A DNA stretch of 64,000 bases, from positions 434,001 to 498,000 of the forward strand of contig NZ_JAGHZV010000001.1 in the NCBI RefSeq assembly GCF_017745215.1. Reading direction: 5' to 3'. Source of the DNA: Sphingomonas sp. (GTDB taxonomy: Bacteria; Pseudomonadota; Alphaproteobacteria; Sphingomonadales; Sphingomonadaceae). The notes below the pieces were generated by a model that was given only the letters and a program-made list of their open reading frames with translations, did no database searches and was not told the origin of the DNA. Made by a program: the position numbers and the translations under genes. Every line of letters begins with the position of its first letter. Position 1 is the first letter of the stretch. Below are positions 41,782 through 51,531 of this stretch, one piece after another.

Positions 41782-44715
41782 ATGATCAATAGTCTGGTAA
41801 ATTCATCGGGCTCGCGCCGGGCGCTGCGCATCGACGCGCGCACGCTGCTGCTGACGGCCGCATCCGGCGCGCTCGCGCTCGCGATGGCGTCGCCCGCCAT
41901 GGCACAGGACGCGCCGGCCCCCCAGTCGGCCGAAGCGGACGACGCCGAAATCGTCGTCACCGGCATCCGCCAGGCGCTTCAGCGCGACCTCGACACCAAG
42001 CGGGTCTCGTCGGGCGTCGTCGACGTCATTTCGGCCGAAGGCATCGGCAAATTCCCCGACTCGAACGTGGCGTCGGCGCTCCAGCGCCTTCCCGGCGTGT
42101 CGATCCAGCGCGTCGGCGCGCGCGGCGAAGCGAACGGCGTCAGCATCCGCGGCTTCGGCGGGGACTTCGTCGATACGCTCTACGACGGCCGGCACATCTC
42201 GACCGCGACGGGCAACCGCGGCGTCGACTTCACGACGATCGGTGCCGATTTCGTCGGGCAGCTGAGCGTCCTCAAGACGCCGGATGTCGAACTTTCGACG
42301 AGCGCGATCGGCGGCACCGTCAACGTCCAGATGCCCAAGCCGTTCGACCGGCCGGGCTTCCACGCGGCGATCACCGCGTCGGGCTCATACCAGTCGCGCG
42401 ACAAGGGCGTCACGCCGACGGCTGGCGTGCTGGTTTCGGATACGTTCGCGGGCGACACGATCGGCATCCTCGCCGACCTTTCCTACACGCGGCACGACAC
42501 GACTTCGAACCACGTGTTCATCCCGGGCTGGATCGGCGCGCACTTCGCGCCGTGCCAGGCGGGCCCCGACGTGTCGAGCTGCACGCCGGTCGACCCCACC
42601 GACACGAACAATCCGGCCTGGGCCGATCCGAACAACCGCCAGACCAAGCTCACCTGGTTCCCGCAGCAGCAGGGCACCGAGCAGACCTACAACAAGGACG
42701 AGCGCATCGACGGCCGCGTCGCGCTCCAGTGGCAGCCTACCGATGGCGTGCTCCTCACGATCGACGACAATTTCGGTCGCCAGACGCTGCACAGCGGCTC
42801 GTACAGCTACGCCGCCTGGTTCAACGGCAGCGATCTGCGCAACGTGAAATATGATTCCAACGGCACGGTGGTGGACTTCAGCCAGTTCGGCACGCCGATG
42901 GACTTCAACGCGAACGCCACGCGCACGATCATCGAGACCAACCAGCTCGGCGCGAACCTGAAGTGGGACATCGTCGACGGCCTGCGTCTCGATCTCGACG
43001 GGTCGATCGCCCGCAGCACCCGAAATCCGGGCGCCGACGGCTACAACGACAGCATGGACATCGGCTATGGCGGCACCAATGCCAACCATACGACGGTGCT
43101 GGGCGCCAATACCGGCGTCAAGATCCTCGGCCCGAGCAGCGAGTTCCTGCCCCAGATCCATGACGTGGGTCCGGGCGGCGACATCAGCCGCTTCACCGAC
43201 AGGAACGTCATCGGCTCGCACGTGATCGTGCGCGGCGCTCCGTACAATACCGACACGGTGAGGCAGGTTCGCGGCTCGCTGGGCTGGGACAAGGGCGGGC
43301 TCAAGGTGAAGCTCGGCGGCCAGTATCTGGAAGATCGGCTGTACGGCCGCAACGACAGCACCTTCACCAACGGCGTGTTCGCCAGCCGCTCGGGCTATGG
43401 CACGCCCTCGGGTCGCCCCGGCCCCTCCGCTGGCGGCGGCATCGCGCCGCTCCCGGCGAGCGTGTATCTCGGGACGATCAGCACGGCGAACTGGATCCCG
43501 GGCTACAGCGGCAGTCTCGCCCCCGCGATCATCGCCTACGACCCGTACCAGGTCTACAAGCTGCTGGAATCGACCGGCGGCTCGGTGGCGCCGTCGCTCG
43601 ATCCGGGGAGCATCTTCGAGATCAAGGAGAAGACCTATGCCGTCTTCCTCAAGGCCAGCTACGATACCGAATTTGGCGACATGCCGTTCCATATCTCGGT
43701 GGGACTGCGCCGCGAAGGGACGCGCCTGAGCTCCTCGGCGATCGGCCGACACCTGCTCGGCCTGTCGATTCCCGCGGGCGACCCGACGCTGATCCAGCCC
43801 AATCCCGCGCTGGGACCGCTCCACGACGGCTATTCGGCGACGACCACGATCACGAAGAAGTCGAGCTATAATTATCTGCTGCCCAGCCTGGACCTGAAGC
43901 TCGAGGTCACGCCCAACCTCGTCCTGCGCCTCGACGGGTCGCGCACCTTGACGCGGCCGGGCCTCGCGAACCTGAAGCCCACGGTCAACGTCGGGACGCT
44001 GCGCGTGGGCAGCCTCTCGGCGAGCGGCGGCAATTCGGACCTCAAGCCCTATCTCTCGAACAATTTCGATGCCGGCTTGGAATGGTATTATCAGCGGAAT
44101 TCCTATTTCGCCGCCAATTTCTACCTGAAGCGCATCACCAACTTCATCGTCGGCGGCGTGTCTTCGCAAACGATCGACAACGTTCAGGACCCGAGCACCG
44201 GCGCTGTCGCTCACTTCAACGTCAGCAGCCCGGTCAACGGACCGAGTGCGACGGTGAAGGGCCTCGAGCTCGCGCTGCAGCACGTGTTCGGCGACAGCGG
44301 CTTCGGCTTCCAGGCCAACGCCACCTTCCCGTCGACCAACCGCAAGTACGACGCGACCGACACGTCGACCGCGGGCTTCGCGATCACCGGGCTTGCCAAG
44401 TCGGCCAACTTCGTCGGCTTCTACGACAAGCACGGCTTCCAGATCCGCGGCGCAGTGAACTGGCGCGATGAATATATCGTCCAGTTCGGCCAGGGGCAGG
44501 GCGGCACGTTCGGCGCCGAGCCGGTGGTGGTCGACAAGCAGCTGCAGGTCGACGCTTCGGCGAGCTATGACGTGACGAGCTGGGGGACGGTGTTCATCGA
44601 AGGCACCAACCTGAACAACTCCACCTACAGCACCCATGGTCGCTACAGCAACCAGGTGCTCGACGTCTGGTCCTATGGACGGCGGTTCACTGCGGGCGTC
44701 CGCCTCCGCTTCTGA
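41782..44715 (+). CDS. TonB-dependent receptor, carbohydrate-type (977 aa)
   Basis: Signal peptide through ASPAMAQ, a TonB-box region (EIVVTGIRQALQRDLDTKR), and the plug typical of the large proteobacterial receptor family found in sugar loci: SGVVDVISAEGIGKFPDSNVASALQRLPGVSIQR, VSIRGFGGDFVDTLYDGRHIST, LKTPDVELSTSAIGGTVNVQMPKPFD. The barrel ends SYGRRFTAGVRLRF with terminal Phe. It probably imports xylo- or arabino-oligosaccharides: it shares its operator with the CE1/GH51 genes. A terminator separates it from the halogenase gene. Confidence 0.93.
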   Translation: MINSLVNSSGSRRALRIDARTLLLTAASGALALAMASPAMAQDAPAPQSAEADDAEIVVTGIRQALQRDLDTKRVSSGVVDVISAEGIGKFPDSNVASALQRLPGVSIQRVGARGEANGVSIRGFGGDFVDTLYDGRHISTATGNRGVDFTTIGADFVGQLSVLKTPDVELSTSAIGGTVNVQMPKPFDRPGFHAAITASGSYQSRDKGVTPTAGVLVSDTFAGDTIGILADLSYTRHDTTSNHVFIPGWIGAHFAPCQAGPDVSSCTPVDPTDTNNPAWADPNNRQTKLTWFPQQQGTEQTYNKDERIDGRVALQWQPTDGVLLTIDDNFGRQTLHSGSYSYAAWFNGSDLRNVKYDSNGTVVDFSQFGTPMDFNANATRTIIETNQLGANLKWDIVDGLRLDLDGSIARSTRNPGADGYNDSMDIGYGGTNANHTTVLGANTGVKILGPSSEFLPQIHDVGPGGDISRFTDRNVIGSHVIVRGAPYNTDTVRQVRGSLGWDKGGLKVKLGGQYLEDRLYGRNDSTFTNGVFASRSGYGTPSGRPGPSAGGGIAPLPASVYLGTISTANWIPGYSGSLAPAIIAYDPYQVYKLLESTGGSVAPSLDPGSIFEIKEKTYAVFLKASYDTEFGDMPFHISVGLRREGTRLSSSAIGRHLLGLSIPAGDPTLIQPNPALGPLHDGYSATTTITKKSSYNYLLPSLDLKLEVTPNLVLRLDGSRTLTRPGLANLKPTVNVGTLRVGSLSASGGNSDLKPYLSNNFDAGLEWYYQRNSYFAANFYLKRITNFIVGGVSSQTIDNVQDPSTGAVAHFNVSSPVNGPSATVKGLELALQHVFGDSGFGFQANATFPSTNRKYDATDTSTAGFAITGLAKSANFVGFYDKHGFQIRGAVNWRDEYIVQFGQGQGGTFGAEPVVVDKQLQVDASASYDVTSWGTVFIEGTNLNNSTYSTHGRYSNQVLDVWSYGRRFTAGVRLRF

Positions 44716-44726
44716 TGTCCCCTCCA

Positions 44727-44765
44727 GCCGGGGATGTCACGCGTTGACATCCCCGGCGCTTTTTT
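44727..44765 (+). terminator. Intrinsic terminator after the TonB receptor
   Basis: Perfect 13-bp stem (GCCGGGGATGTCA at 44727-44739, complement at 44745-44757), 5-base loop, GC, then six T (44760-44765). It ends only 14 bases before the halogenase start, so halogenase expression depends on read-through or a promoter overlapping this hairpin. Confidence 0.9.
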
Positions 44766-44779
44766 GATGTGATCCGGCA

Positions 44780-46324
44780 ATGGTACGCCCCGTCAGGAAG
44801 ATCGTGGTCGTCGGCGGAGGCACCGCCGGATGGCTCACGGCGGCCGTGATCGCCGCCAAACATCGTAGCCGCATGCCGGGCAGCTTTGCCGTGACGCTGG
44901 TCGAATCGCCGAACACGCCGATCATCGGCGTGGGCGAGGGCACCTGGCCCACGCTGCGGTCGACGCTGAAGAAGATCGGCGTCTCCGAGACCGACTTCTT
45001 CCGCGAGTGCGATGCCGCCTTCAAGCAAGGCGCCTGCTTCGCCCGCTGGACGACCGGCGCGGGCGACGACGCCTATTATCACCCGCTGATGCTGCCGCAG
45101 GGCTTCGCCGACCTCAATCTCGTGCCGCATTGGCTCGCGCGGCATGAGGGCCAGAGCTTCTGTGACGCGGTCTGCCCGCAGGGGCGGATCTGCGACGACG
45201 GCCTCGCGCCGAAGACGATCACCACGCCCGAATATCAGGGACTCGCCAACTACGCCTATCATCTCGACGCGGGCAAGTTCGCTCCCTTCCTGCAGAAGCA
45301 CTGCACCGAGAAGCTGGGCGTCCGCCATGTGCTTGCCGATGTCCGCGAGGTGAAGCTCGCCGAGGACGGCGACATCGCCGCGATCGCCACCGAACAGGCC
45401 GGCGAGATCGAAGGCGACCTGTTCGTCGACTGCACCGGCTTCCGGTCGCTGCTGCTCGGCGAGGCGCTGGGCGTGCCGTTCAGGGATTGCAGCGACGTCC
45501 TCTTCTGCGACACCGCACTGGCGATCCAGGTCCCCTATGAAAGCGAGAGCAGTCCGATCGCCTCGCACACCATCTCGACTGCCCAGTCGGCGGGATGGAT
45601 CTGGGACATCGGCCTGCCGACCCGGCGCGGGGTGGGGCACGTCTTCTCGAGCCGCCATATCTCGGACGACGAGGCCGAGCGCGAGCTGCGATCCTATCTC
45701 GGCGACGCGGGCGCGAACCTGCCGGTGCGCAAGATCCGTATCCGATCGGGGCACCGCGAGACTTTCTGGAAGCGCAATTGCGTCGCGGTCGGTCTCGCCG
45801 CCGGCTTCCTCGAGCCGCTCGAGGCCTCGGCGATCGTGCTGATCGAGCTTTCGGCGAAGCTGATCGCCGAGCAGATGCCGGTCTGCCGCGAAGTGATGGA
45901 CGTGATCGCCTCACGCTTCAACGCGACCACTCATTATCGCTGGGGCCGGATCATCGACTTCCTCAAGCTCCACTATGTGCTGACCAAGCGCACCGACAGT
46001 GCCTTCTGGCGCGACAACCTCCTGCCCGAGACCATCCCCGAGCGGCTGCAGGAATTGCTGACGCTGTGGAAATACCAGTCGCCCTGGTTCCACGACGAGT
46101 TCGACCGGGTCGAGGAGGTCTTCCCCGCGGCGAGCTACCAATATGTCCTCTACGGCATGGGCTTCCGGACCGAAGTCGAGGCCGAGGCGGTGGCGGCCGA
46201 CGCGCGGATGGCGGAGCGCGTGCTACGCGAGAATGCGGTGCAGACCGAGCGCCTGCGCGCCGGCCTCCCGCGCCACCGCGATCTGATCCGCAAGATCCAC
46301 GAACACGGCCTGCAACCGGTCTGA
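44780..46324 (+). CDS. Flavin-dependent tryptophan-halogenase-family protein
   Basis: 514 residues, no signal peptide. FAD motif GGGTAGW at 12-18; GVGEGTWPTLR is the second flavin contact; Lys82 in AFKQGACFARW aligns with the catalytic lysine (Lys79) of PrnA. The halogenase hallmark W-x-W-x-I-P appears as W273-I-W-D-I-G278, with Gly where Pro is expected. FVDCTGFRSLLL and GLAAGFLEPLEASAI are further family blocks. Genes like this accompany TonB receptors and SapC in many alphaproteobacteria, and no halogenated product is known for them. Confidence 0.88.
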   Translation: MVRPVRKIVVVGGGTAGWLTAAVIAAKHRSRMPGSFAVTLVESPNTPIIGVGEGTWPTLRSTLKKIGVSETDFFRECDAAFKQGACFARWTTGAGDDAYYHPLMLPQGFADLNLVPHWLARHEGQSFCDAVCPQGRICDDGLAPKTITTPEYQGLANYAYHLDAGKFAPFLQKHCTEKLGVRHVLADVREVKLAEDGDIAAIATEQAGEIEGDLFVDCTGFRSLLLGEALGVPFRDCSDVLFCDTALAIQVPYESESSPIASHTISTAQSAGWIWDIGLPTRRGVGHVFSSRHISDDEAERELRSYLGDAGANLPVRKIRIRSGHRETFWKRNCVAVGLAAGFLEPLEASAIVLIELSAKLIAEQMPVCREVMDVIASRFNATTHYRWGRIIDFLKLHYVLTKRTDSAFWRDNLLPETIPERLQELLTLWKYQSPWFHDEFDRVEEVFPAASYQYVLYGMGFRTEVEAEAVAADARMAERVLRENAVQTERLRAGLPRHRDLIRKIHEHGLQPV

Positions 46325-46372
46325 CCGACCACCGGCCGCATCATCGACACTGAAGCAACGAGAGGATCGACC

Positions 46373-49027
46373 ATGTCCGCATTTCGCGCCCTGCTGCTGG
46401 CCGGGATCGCCCTGGCGCCGCTGCCCGCGCTGGCGCAGTCCGCACCGGCGTCGCAGTCGTCGCCCGAGCGCGCCGAGGCGGAGCGGCTGGCGACGGCCCT
46501 CGTCGCCAAGCTCACGCTCGACGAGAAGCTCGAGCAATTGCTCAACACCGCGCCGGCCATCCCGCGCCTCGATATCCCGGCCTACAACTGGTGGACGGAG
46601 TCGCTCCACGGCGCGATCGGCGGGGTGCCGACGACGAATTTCCCTGAGCCGATCGGCCTCGCCGCCACCTTCGACGCGCCGCTGGTGAACGACGTCGCCG
46701 GCACGATCAGCATCGAAGTGCGCGCGCTCCACACGCTCGGCCGCCAGACCGGCCGGCTCGGCAAGATCGGCACGGGGCTCGACACCTGGTCGCCCAACAT
46801 CAACATCTTCCGCGATCCGCGCTGGGGCCGCGGCCAGGAAACCTATGGCGAGGACCCCTATCTCACCGCGCGCATGGGCGTCGCCTTCGTCACCGGCATG
46901 CAGGGCTCGGATCCCGACCTGCCGCGCGTGATCGCCACGCCCAAGCATTTCGCGGTGCACAGCGGGCCCGAATCGACGCGCCACAGCGCCAACGTCTTCA
47001 TTTCGCGCCACGACCTCGAGGACACCTACCTCCCCGCCTTCCGCGCGGCACTGGTGGAGGGGAAGGCGCAATCGGTGATGTGCGCCTACAACCGTATCGA
47101 CGGGCAGCCCGCCTGCGCGAGCGACGAACTGCTCAAGGAGCATCTGCGCGGCGCCTGGAACTTCCAGGGCTATGTCGTCTCGGACTGCGACGCCGTGAAG
47201 GACATCGCCGACAACCATCACTATGCGCCTGACGCCGCCGCCGCGGTCGCCGCGGCGATCCGGGCGGGCGTCGACAATGAGTGCAACACGGCGACGCTCG
47301 GCCCGAACCCGCCGCCGCTCGGCGAACGCTATCGCGAGGCAGTGAGCAGGGGCCTCGTCACCGAAGCGGACCTCGACCGCGCGCTCGTCCGCCTGTTCAC
47401 CGCGCGCTACCAGAATGGCGACCTGCCGGGCGTCCGCAGCGACCCGCCGGTGCCCGTCGCGGCGATCGGCACGCCGGAGAAGGGCGCGCTGGCGCTCAAG
47501 GCGGCCGAGGAAAGCCTCGTGCTGCTCAAGAACGACGGCATCCTGCCCTTCCGCCAGGGCGTGAAGATCGCAGTGATCGGCCCGCTCGGCGACGCGACGC
47601 GCGTGCTGCGCGGCAATTATTCCTCGCCGGCTTCGGCGCCGCCGATCTCGGTGCTCGACGGGCTGCGCAGGGCGATGCCGTCCTCGCAAGTGACGTACGC
47701 GCCCTTCGCCGAGACGATCACCGACGGCGATCCCGTGCCCGCCTCGGCGCTTCGCTCGCCCGACGGCAAGCCGGGCCTCCAGGCGCGCTACTACAACGCG
47801 CTGCCCGATGCGCTGGGCAAGGACGGCAAGCCGATGAAGGTGGCCGACCAGCCGGTGGTCACTCGCGTCGAGGGCGGCGTCGGCGGGAACAACATGGACC
47901 TTGCCCAGGTCCAGCCCGATCACCGCGTGGTCTGGACCGGCTATCTCGTCGCGCCCGAGACGGGGAGCTATCGCCTCGGCCTGTCGGGCTGGCAGAGCGG
48001 CACGATGCTCTTCGACGGCAAGCCCTTCGCGAGCCTGAAGGATGCGCCCTGGGGCAGCCTGCCGCAGCTCAAGACGGTGAAGCTGCTCAAGGGCAAGCGC
48101 TATCCGATCGAGATCAGCGCGGACGCCCATGGCGGCGCCGGCGTCGGCATCACCTGGAAGCGCGTCTCGGCCGACTGGCAGGGCGACCTCAAGGCGGCCG
48201 CGGCGAAGGCCGACGTGATCGTGGCGGTCGTCGGGCTCACCTCCGATCTCGAGGCCGAGGAATCGCCGGTGAAGATCGCGGGCTTCGAAGGCGGCGACAA
48301 GACGACGCTGGACCTGCCCGCCGACCAGCGCGCGCTGCTCGAAGCCGCCAAGGCGACCGGCAAGCCCGTGGTGCTGGTCGCGATGAACGGCAGCCCGATC
48401 AACTTCGCCTGGGCCAAGGACAATGCGTCCGCGATCCTCGAGGCCTGGTATCCGGGCCAGTCGGGCGGGCTCGCGGTGGGCAACGTCCTGTCGGGCAAGA
48501 CCAATCCGTCGGGGCGCCTGCCGCTCACCTTCTATCGCAGCGTCGACCAGCTGCCGCCGTTCGGCGACTATGGGATGAAGGGGCGCACCTATCGCTATTT
48601 CGAAGGCACGCCGGTGTATCGCTTCGGCGACGGGCTGAGCTACACGAGCTTCACCTATTCGGCGCTGCGGCTGATCCCCGCGGCGGGCGGCGCGGGCGAG
48701 GGCCTGCGCGTCTCGACGGAAGTCCGCAACAGCGGCGCGCGCGCGGGCGACGAAATTGCCCAGCTCTACCTCGACTTCCCGAACGATCCCGGTGCGCCCA
48801 GGATCGCGCTGCGCGGCTTCGCGCGGGTGTCGCTCAAGCCGGGGGAGACGCGGACCGTGACCTTCGATCTGTCGCCGCGCGACCTGAGTGCGGTGACGGT
48901 GGAAGGTGAGCGCAAGGTGCTCGCGGGGGACTATCGCGTGACGGTCGGCTCGGGGCAACCGGGCGAGGGGGTGCCGACCCAGTCGGCGAGCTTCTCGGTG
49001 GAGAAGCCGGTGGCGCTTCCCAAATAG
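46373..49027 (+). CDS. GH3 beta-xylosidase / beta-glucosidase with PA14 insertion
   Basis: 884 residues, signal peptide MSAFRALLLAGIALAPLPALA. NWWTESLHG and FPEPIGLAATFD are characteristic of the GH3 beta-xylosidase/arabinosidase branch. WSPNINIFRDPRWGRGQETYGEDPYLTARMG and KHFAVHSGPE line the site; the nucleophile is Asp271 in GYVVSDCDAV. A PA14 domain (about 465-595) interrupts the second domain and may shape the subsite for longer oligosaccharides. A C-terminal fibronectin III-like domain follows. It lies 48 bp after the halogenase gene, probably in one operon, and would release xylose from xylo-oligosaccharides in the periplasm. Confidence 0.92.
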   Translation: MSAFRALLLAGIALAPLPALAQSAPASQSSPERAEAERLATALVAKLTLDEKLEQLLNTAPAIPRLDIPAYNWWTESLHGAIGGVPTTNFPEPIGLAATFDAPLVNDVAGTISIEVRALHTLGRQTGRLGKIGTGLDTWSPNINIFRDPRWGRGQETYGEDPYLTARMGVAFVTGMQGSDPDLPRVIATPKHFAVHSGPESTRHSANVFISRHDLEDTYLPAFRAALVEGKAQSVMCAYNRIDGQPACASDELLKEHLRGAWNFQGYVVSDCDAVKDIADNHHYAPDAAAAVAAAIRAGVDNECNTATLGPNPPPLGERYREAVSRGLVTEADLDRALVRLFTARYQNGDLPGVRSDPPVPVAAIGTPEKGALALKAAEESLVLLKNDGILPFRQGVKIAVIGPLGDATRVLRGNYSSPASAPPISVLDGLRRAMPSSQVTYAPFAETITDGDPVPASALRSPDGKPGLQARYYNALPDALGKDGKPMKVADQPVVTRVEGGVGGNNMDLAQVQPDHRVVWTGYLVAPETGSYRLGLSGWQSGTMLFDGKPFASLKDAPWGSLPQLKTVKLLKGKRYPIEISADAHGGAGVGITWKRVSADWQGDLKAAAAKADVIVAVVGLTSDLEAEESPVKIAGFEGGDKTTLDLPADQRALLEAAKATGKPVVLVAMNGSPINFAWAKDNASAILEAWYPGQSGGLAVGNVLSGKTNPSGRLPLTFYRSVDQLPPFGDYGMKGRTYRYFEGTPVYRFGDGLSYTSFTYSALRLIPAAGGAGEGLRVSTEVRNSGARAGDEIAQLYLDFPNDPGAPRIALRGFARVSLKPGETRTVTFDLSPRDLSAVTVEGERKVLAGDYRVTVGSGQPGEGVPTQSASFSVEKPVALPK

Positions 49028-49076
49028 TAGAGAGACAACTTCAATTTGGTGATGGTTCGATCCAATATGTCCCGCT

Positions 49077-51428
49077 CTAGGTCCCGAGCGCCGGTCCCCG
49101 GAGCCGTACCGTCCGGCCGGGCGCGAGCCGGACGGTCACGCGCTGTTCGCCGAGCCGCACCACCCGCTCGTCGGGGATCGCCCCGATGAGCGTCGCGCTT
49201 GTCAGCGTGCCCGCGCGCCAGGCGAGATCGACGGTGCAGGCGCCTGGCGCCCGCAATCCCCGCACCGAGCCCGTCGGCCAGGCGGAGGGAAGGGCGGGGA
49301 GCAGGTGGAGCGCATCGCCGCGCGCCTGGAGCAGCATCTCGACGATCGCGGCCGCACCGCCGAAATTGCCGTCGATCTGGAACGGCGGGTGCGCGTCGAA
49401 GAGATTGGGATAGGTGCGCTCGGGGCCGAGCAGGAACTGCAGGATCGAATGCGCGCGGTCACCTTCGCGCAGCCGCGCCCAGAGCGCGATCCGCCACGCC
49501 GTTGCCCAGCCGGTCGCCTTGTCGCCCCTGAGCTCGAGCGAGCGGCGCGCCGCGGCGGCAAGCGCGGGCGTTTCGTCGAGATCGATCTGGTGGCTCGGAT
49601 AGAGGCCATAGAGGTGCGAGACATGGCGGTGCTGGGGCTCGGGCGCCTGGGCGTCCCAGTCCGCCTGCCATTCCTGCAACTGGCCTTGCGCTCCGATCTT
49701 GTCGGGCGCGAGCCTGGCGCGCGCGACCCGCAGCTCGGCGGCGAACGGCGCGTCGAGCCCGAGGACCGAAGCCGCTTCGGCGGTCTGCGCGAAGAGGTCG
49801 CGCAGGATCTGCATGTCCATCGCCGGCCCCGCGCAGATCGAAGCGCCGCGCGGATGGACGTTCTCGGGCGAAAGCGAGGGATTGGTGACGAGCGCGCCGG
49901 TGATCGGATCGGGCTGGAGCACGTCGAGGAAGAATTGCGCCGCGCCGCGCATCAGCGGATAGACGCTCGCGAGATAGGCCTTGTCGCGCCCATAGTCGTA
50001 TCGCGCCCAGAGGTGCGTGCAGAGCCACGCCCCGCCAGTAGGCCACAGGCCCCATTGCGCGCCGTCGATCGGCGCGGTCGCGCGCCAGAGGTCGGTGTTG
50101 TGGTGCGCCACCCAGCCGCGCGCGCCGTACATCTCGCGCGCCGTCCGCGCGCCCGTCTCGGCGAGGTCGCGGACCATCGCCACCAGCGGCACGGCGCATT
50201 CGGCCAGCCCGCACGGCTCGGCGGGCCAATAGTTCATCTCGGTATTGATGTTGATCGTGTATTTGGAGCCCCAAGGCGGATCGGTCTTGTCGTTCCAGAT
50301 CCCCTGGAGGTTTGCGGGCTGGCTGCCGGGGCGCGAGGAACTGATCAGCAGGTACCGGGCATAATCGAAATAGAGCGCGGCGAGCGCCGGGTCGTCGCCG
50401 GCTTCGCTGCGGCGGATGCGCTCGTCGGTGGGGAGGTCGGCCGCGGGGGTGCTGCCCAGATCGAGCCGGACTCCGCGGAAGAGCCGTTGGTGCTCGGTCG
50501 CGGTCTCGGCGGCGATCCGGTCGAAGCGCAGCTTGCTCGCGGCGGCGATCGTGTCGCGCGTCGCGGCTGAGGGATCGCCGCTCGTGTCGTCGAAACGACG
50601 GTAGCTCGTCGCCATCGCGACCAGGATCGTCAGCGACCGGGCGCCGCGGACGCTCAGCGCTTCGGCAGCGGGCGCGATCCGACCGCCTTCGAGAAGAACG
50701 CGCGTCCGGGCCTCGAAGGCGAGCGCGCCGGCGATGTCTTCCCCCGCGCCGTTGTGCCCCGCGAGGACCAGTGTGTCGTCCTCGACGGCGAGGCGGGCGG
50801 CATGCGGGGTGCGGAGTGCGATATCGCAGTCGAGTGCGCCCGGGCCCTTCGCCGCGATGCGGACGGCGATGACCTGGTGCCGGGGCGAGGCGACGACTTG
50901 GCGCAGGTAGCGCGTTCCGCCGATCTCGAACCGCGTGGTGGCGCGGGCGGCGTCGAGATCGAGTTCGCGGAGATAGTCGCCGGACGGCCCAGCGAGGCTC
51001 GGCATGTCGATCAGCAACTCGCCCAGCGTCTGATAGGCCATCTGCCGCAGCGGGCGCGCCATCAGCCGGGCGTCGGCAAGCTTCTGCGCCTCGGTGTAGC
51101 GCTCTTCGAAGACCAGGCGGCGCACCTCGGCGAGCGCGGCCCTGGAATCCGGGTTCACCGGGTCATAGGGCCCGCCCGACCAGAGCGTGTCCTCGTTGAG
51201 CTGCAGCCGCTCGTGCGCCGTCCCGCCGAACACCATCGCGCCGATGCGGCCGTTGCCGACCGGCAGCGCCTCGGTCCATTCGCGCGCGGGCTGGCGGTAC
51301 CAGAGCCTCCGGCCGGACGGCGCGGCCGCTTTCCCGTCCCGCGCAACCGCCGGCGAAGCGGAAACCGCGGCAAGCGCGGCCGAGCGCTCGATCAGCGCGC
51401 GCCGGCTCAGTCCGATCTTGCGATCCAT
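49077..51428 (-). CDS. GH95 alpha-L-fucosidase / alpha-galactosidase, Tat-exported
   Basis: 783 residues from ATG 51428, after CGGAGGGG; an upstream start has no ribosome site. The N-terminus MDRKIGLSRRALIERSAALAAVSASPAVA carries a twin-arginine motif (S-R-R-A-L-I), so Tat export is likely. GH95 blocks: LWYRQPAREWTEALPVGNGRIGAMVFGG, LNEDTLWSGGPYDPVNPDS, ININTEMNYWPAEPCGLAEC, HHNTDLWRATAPIDGAQWGLWPTGGAWL, HRHVSHLYGLYPSHQI and QIDGNFGGAAAIVEMLLQ. Family activities are alpha-1,2-fucosidase and alpha-L-galactosidase, fitting xyloglucan side chains. It is convergent with the GH3 gene. Confidence 0.92.
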   Translation of the reverse strand: MDRKIGLSRRALIERSAALAAVSASPAVARDGKAAAPSGRRLWYRQPAREWTEALPVGNGRIGAMVFGGTAHERLQLNEDTLWSGGPYDPVNPDSRAALAEVRRLVFEERYTEAQKLADARLMARPLRQMAYQTLGELLIDMPSLAGPSGDYLRELDLDAARATTRFEIGGTRYLRQVVASPRHQVIAVRIAAKGPGALDCDIALRTPHAARLAVEDDTLVLAGHNGAGEDIAGALAFEARTRVLLEGGRIAPAAEALSVRGARSLTILVAMATSYRRFDDTSGDPSAATRDTIAAASKLRFDRIAAETATEHQRLFRGVRLDLGSTPAADLPTDERIRRSEAGDDPALAALYFDYARYLLISSSRPGSQPANLQGIWNDKTDPPWGSKYTININTEMNYWPAEPCGLAECAVPLVAMVRDLAETGARTAREMYGARGWVAHHNTDLWRATAPIDGAQWGLWPTGGAWLCTHLWARYDYGRDKAYLASVYPLMRGAAQFFLDVLQPDPITGALVTNPSLSPENVHPRGASICAGPAMDMQILRDLFAQTAEAASVLGLDAPFAAELRVARARLAPDKIGAQGQLQEWQADWDAQAPEPQHRHVSHLYGLYPSHQIDLDETPALAAAARRSLELRGDKATGWATAWRIALWARLREGDRAHSILQFLLGPERTYPNLFDAHPPFQIDGNFGGAAAIVEMLLQARGDALHLLPALPSAWPTGSVRGLRAPGACTVDLAWRAGTLTSATLIGAIPDERVVRLGEQRVTVRLAPGRTVRLRGPALGT

Positions 51429-51531
51429 ATCCCCTCCGCTCGACAAAAGGCAGTTGCCCTTCCGTTTCTAGTCGGAGTATTTAAGCGCCAAGGGAACGTC
51501 AATTGGCGACGGATACGAGGGGAGAGGCGAG

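Noticed and set aside
42385..44637. A 750-codon frame antisense to the 977-residue receptor
   Set aside because: Shadow of receptor codons with no domain and no ribosome site.
46223..48958. A 911-codon open frame antisense to GH3
   Set aside because: The sense strand encodes an unmistakable GH3 protein with catalytic residues; the antisense product has no recognisable domain.
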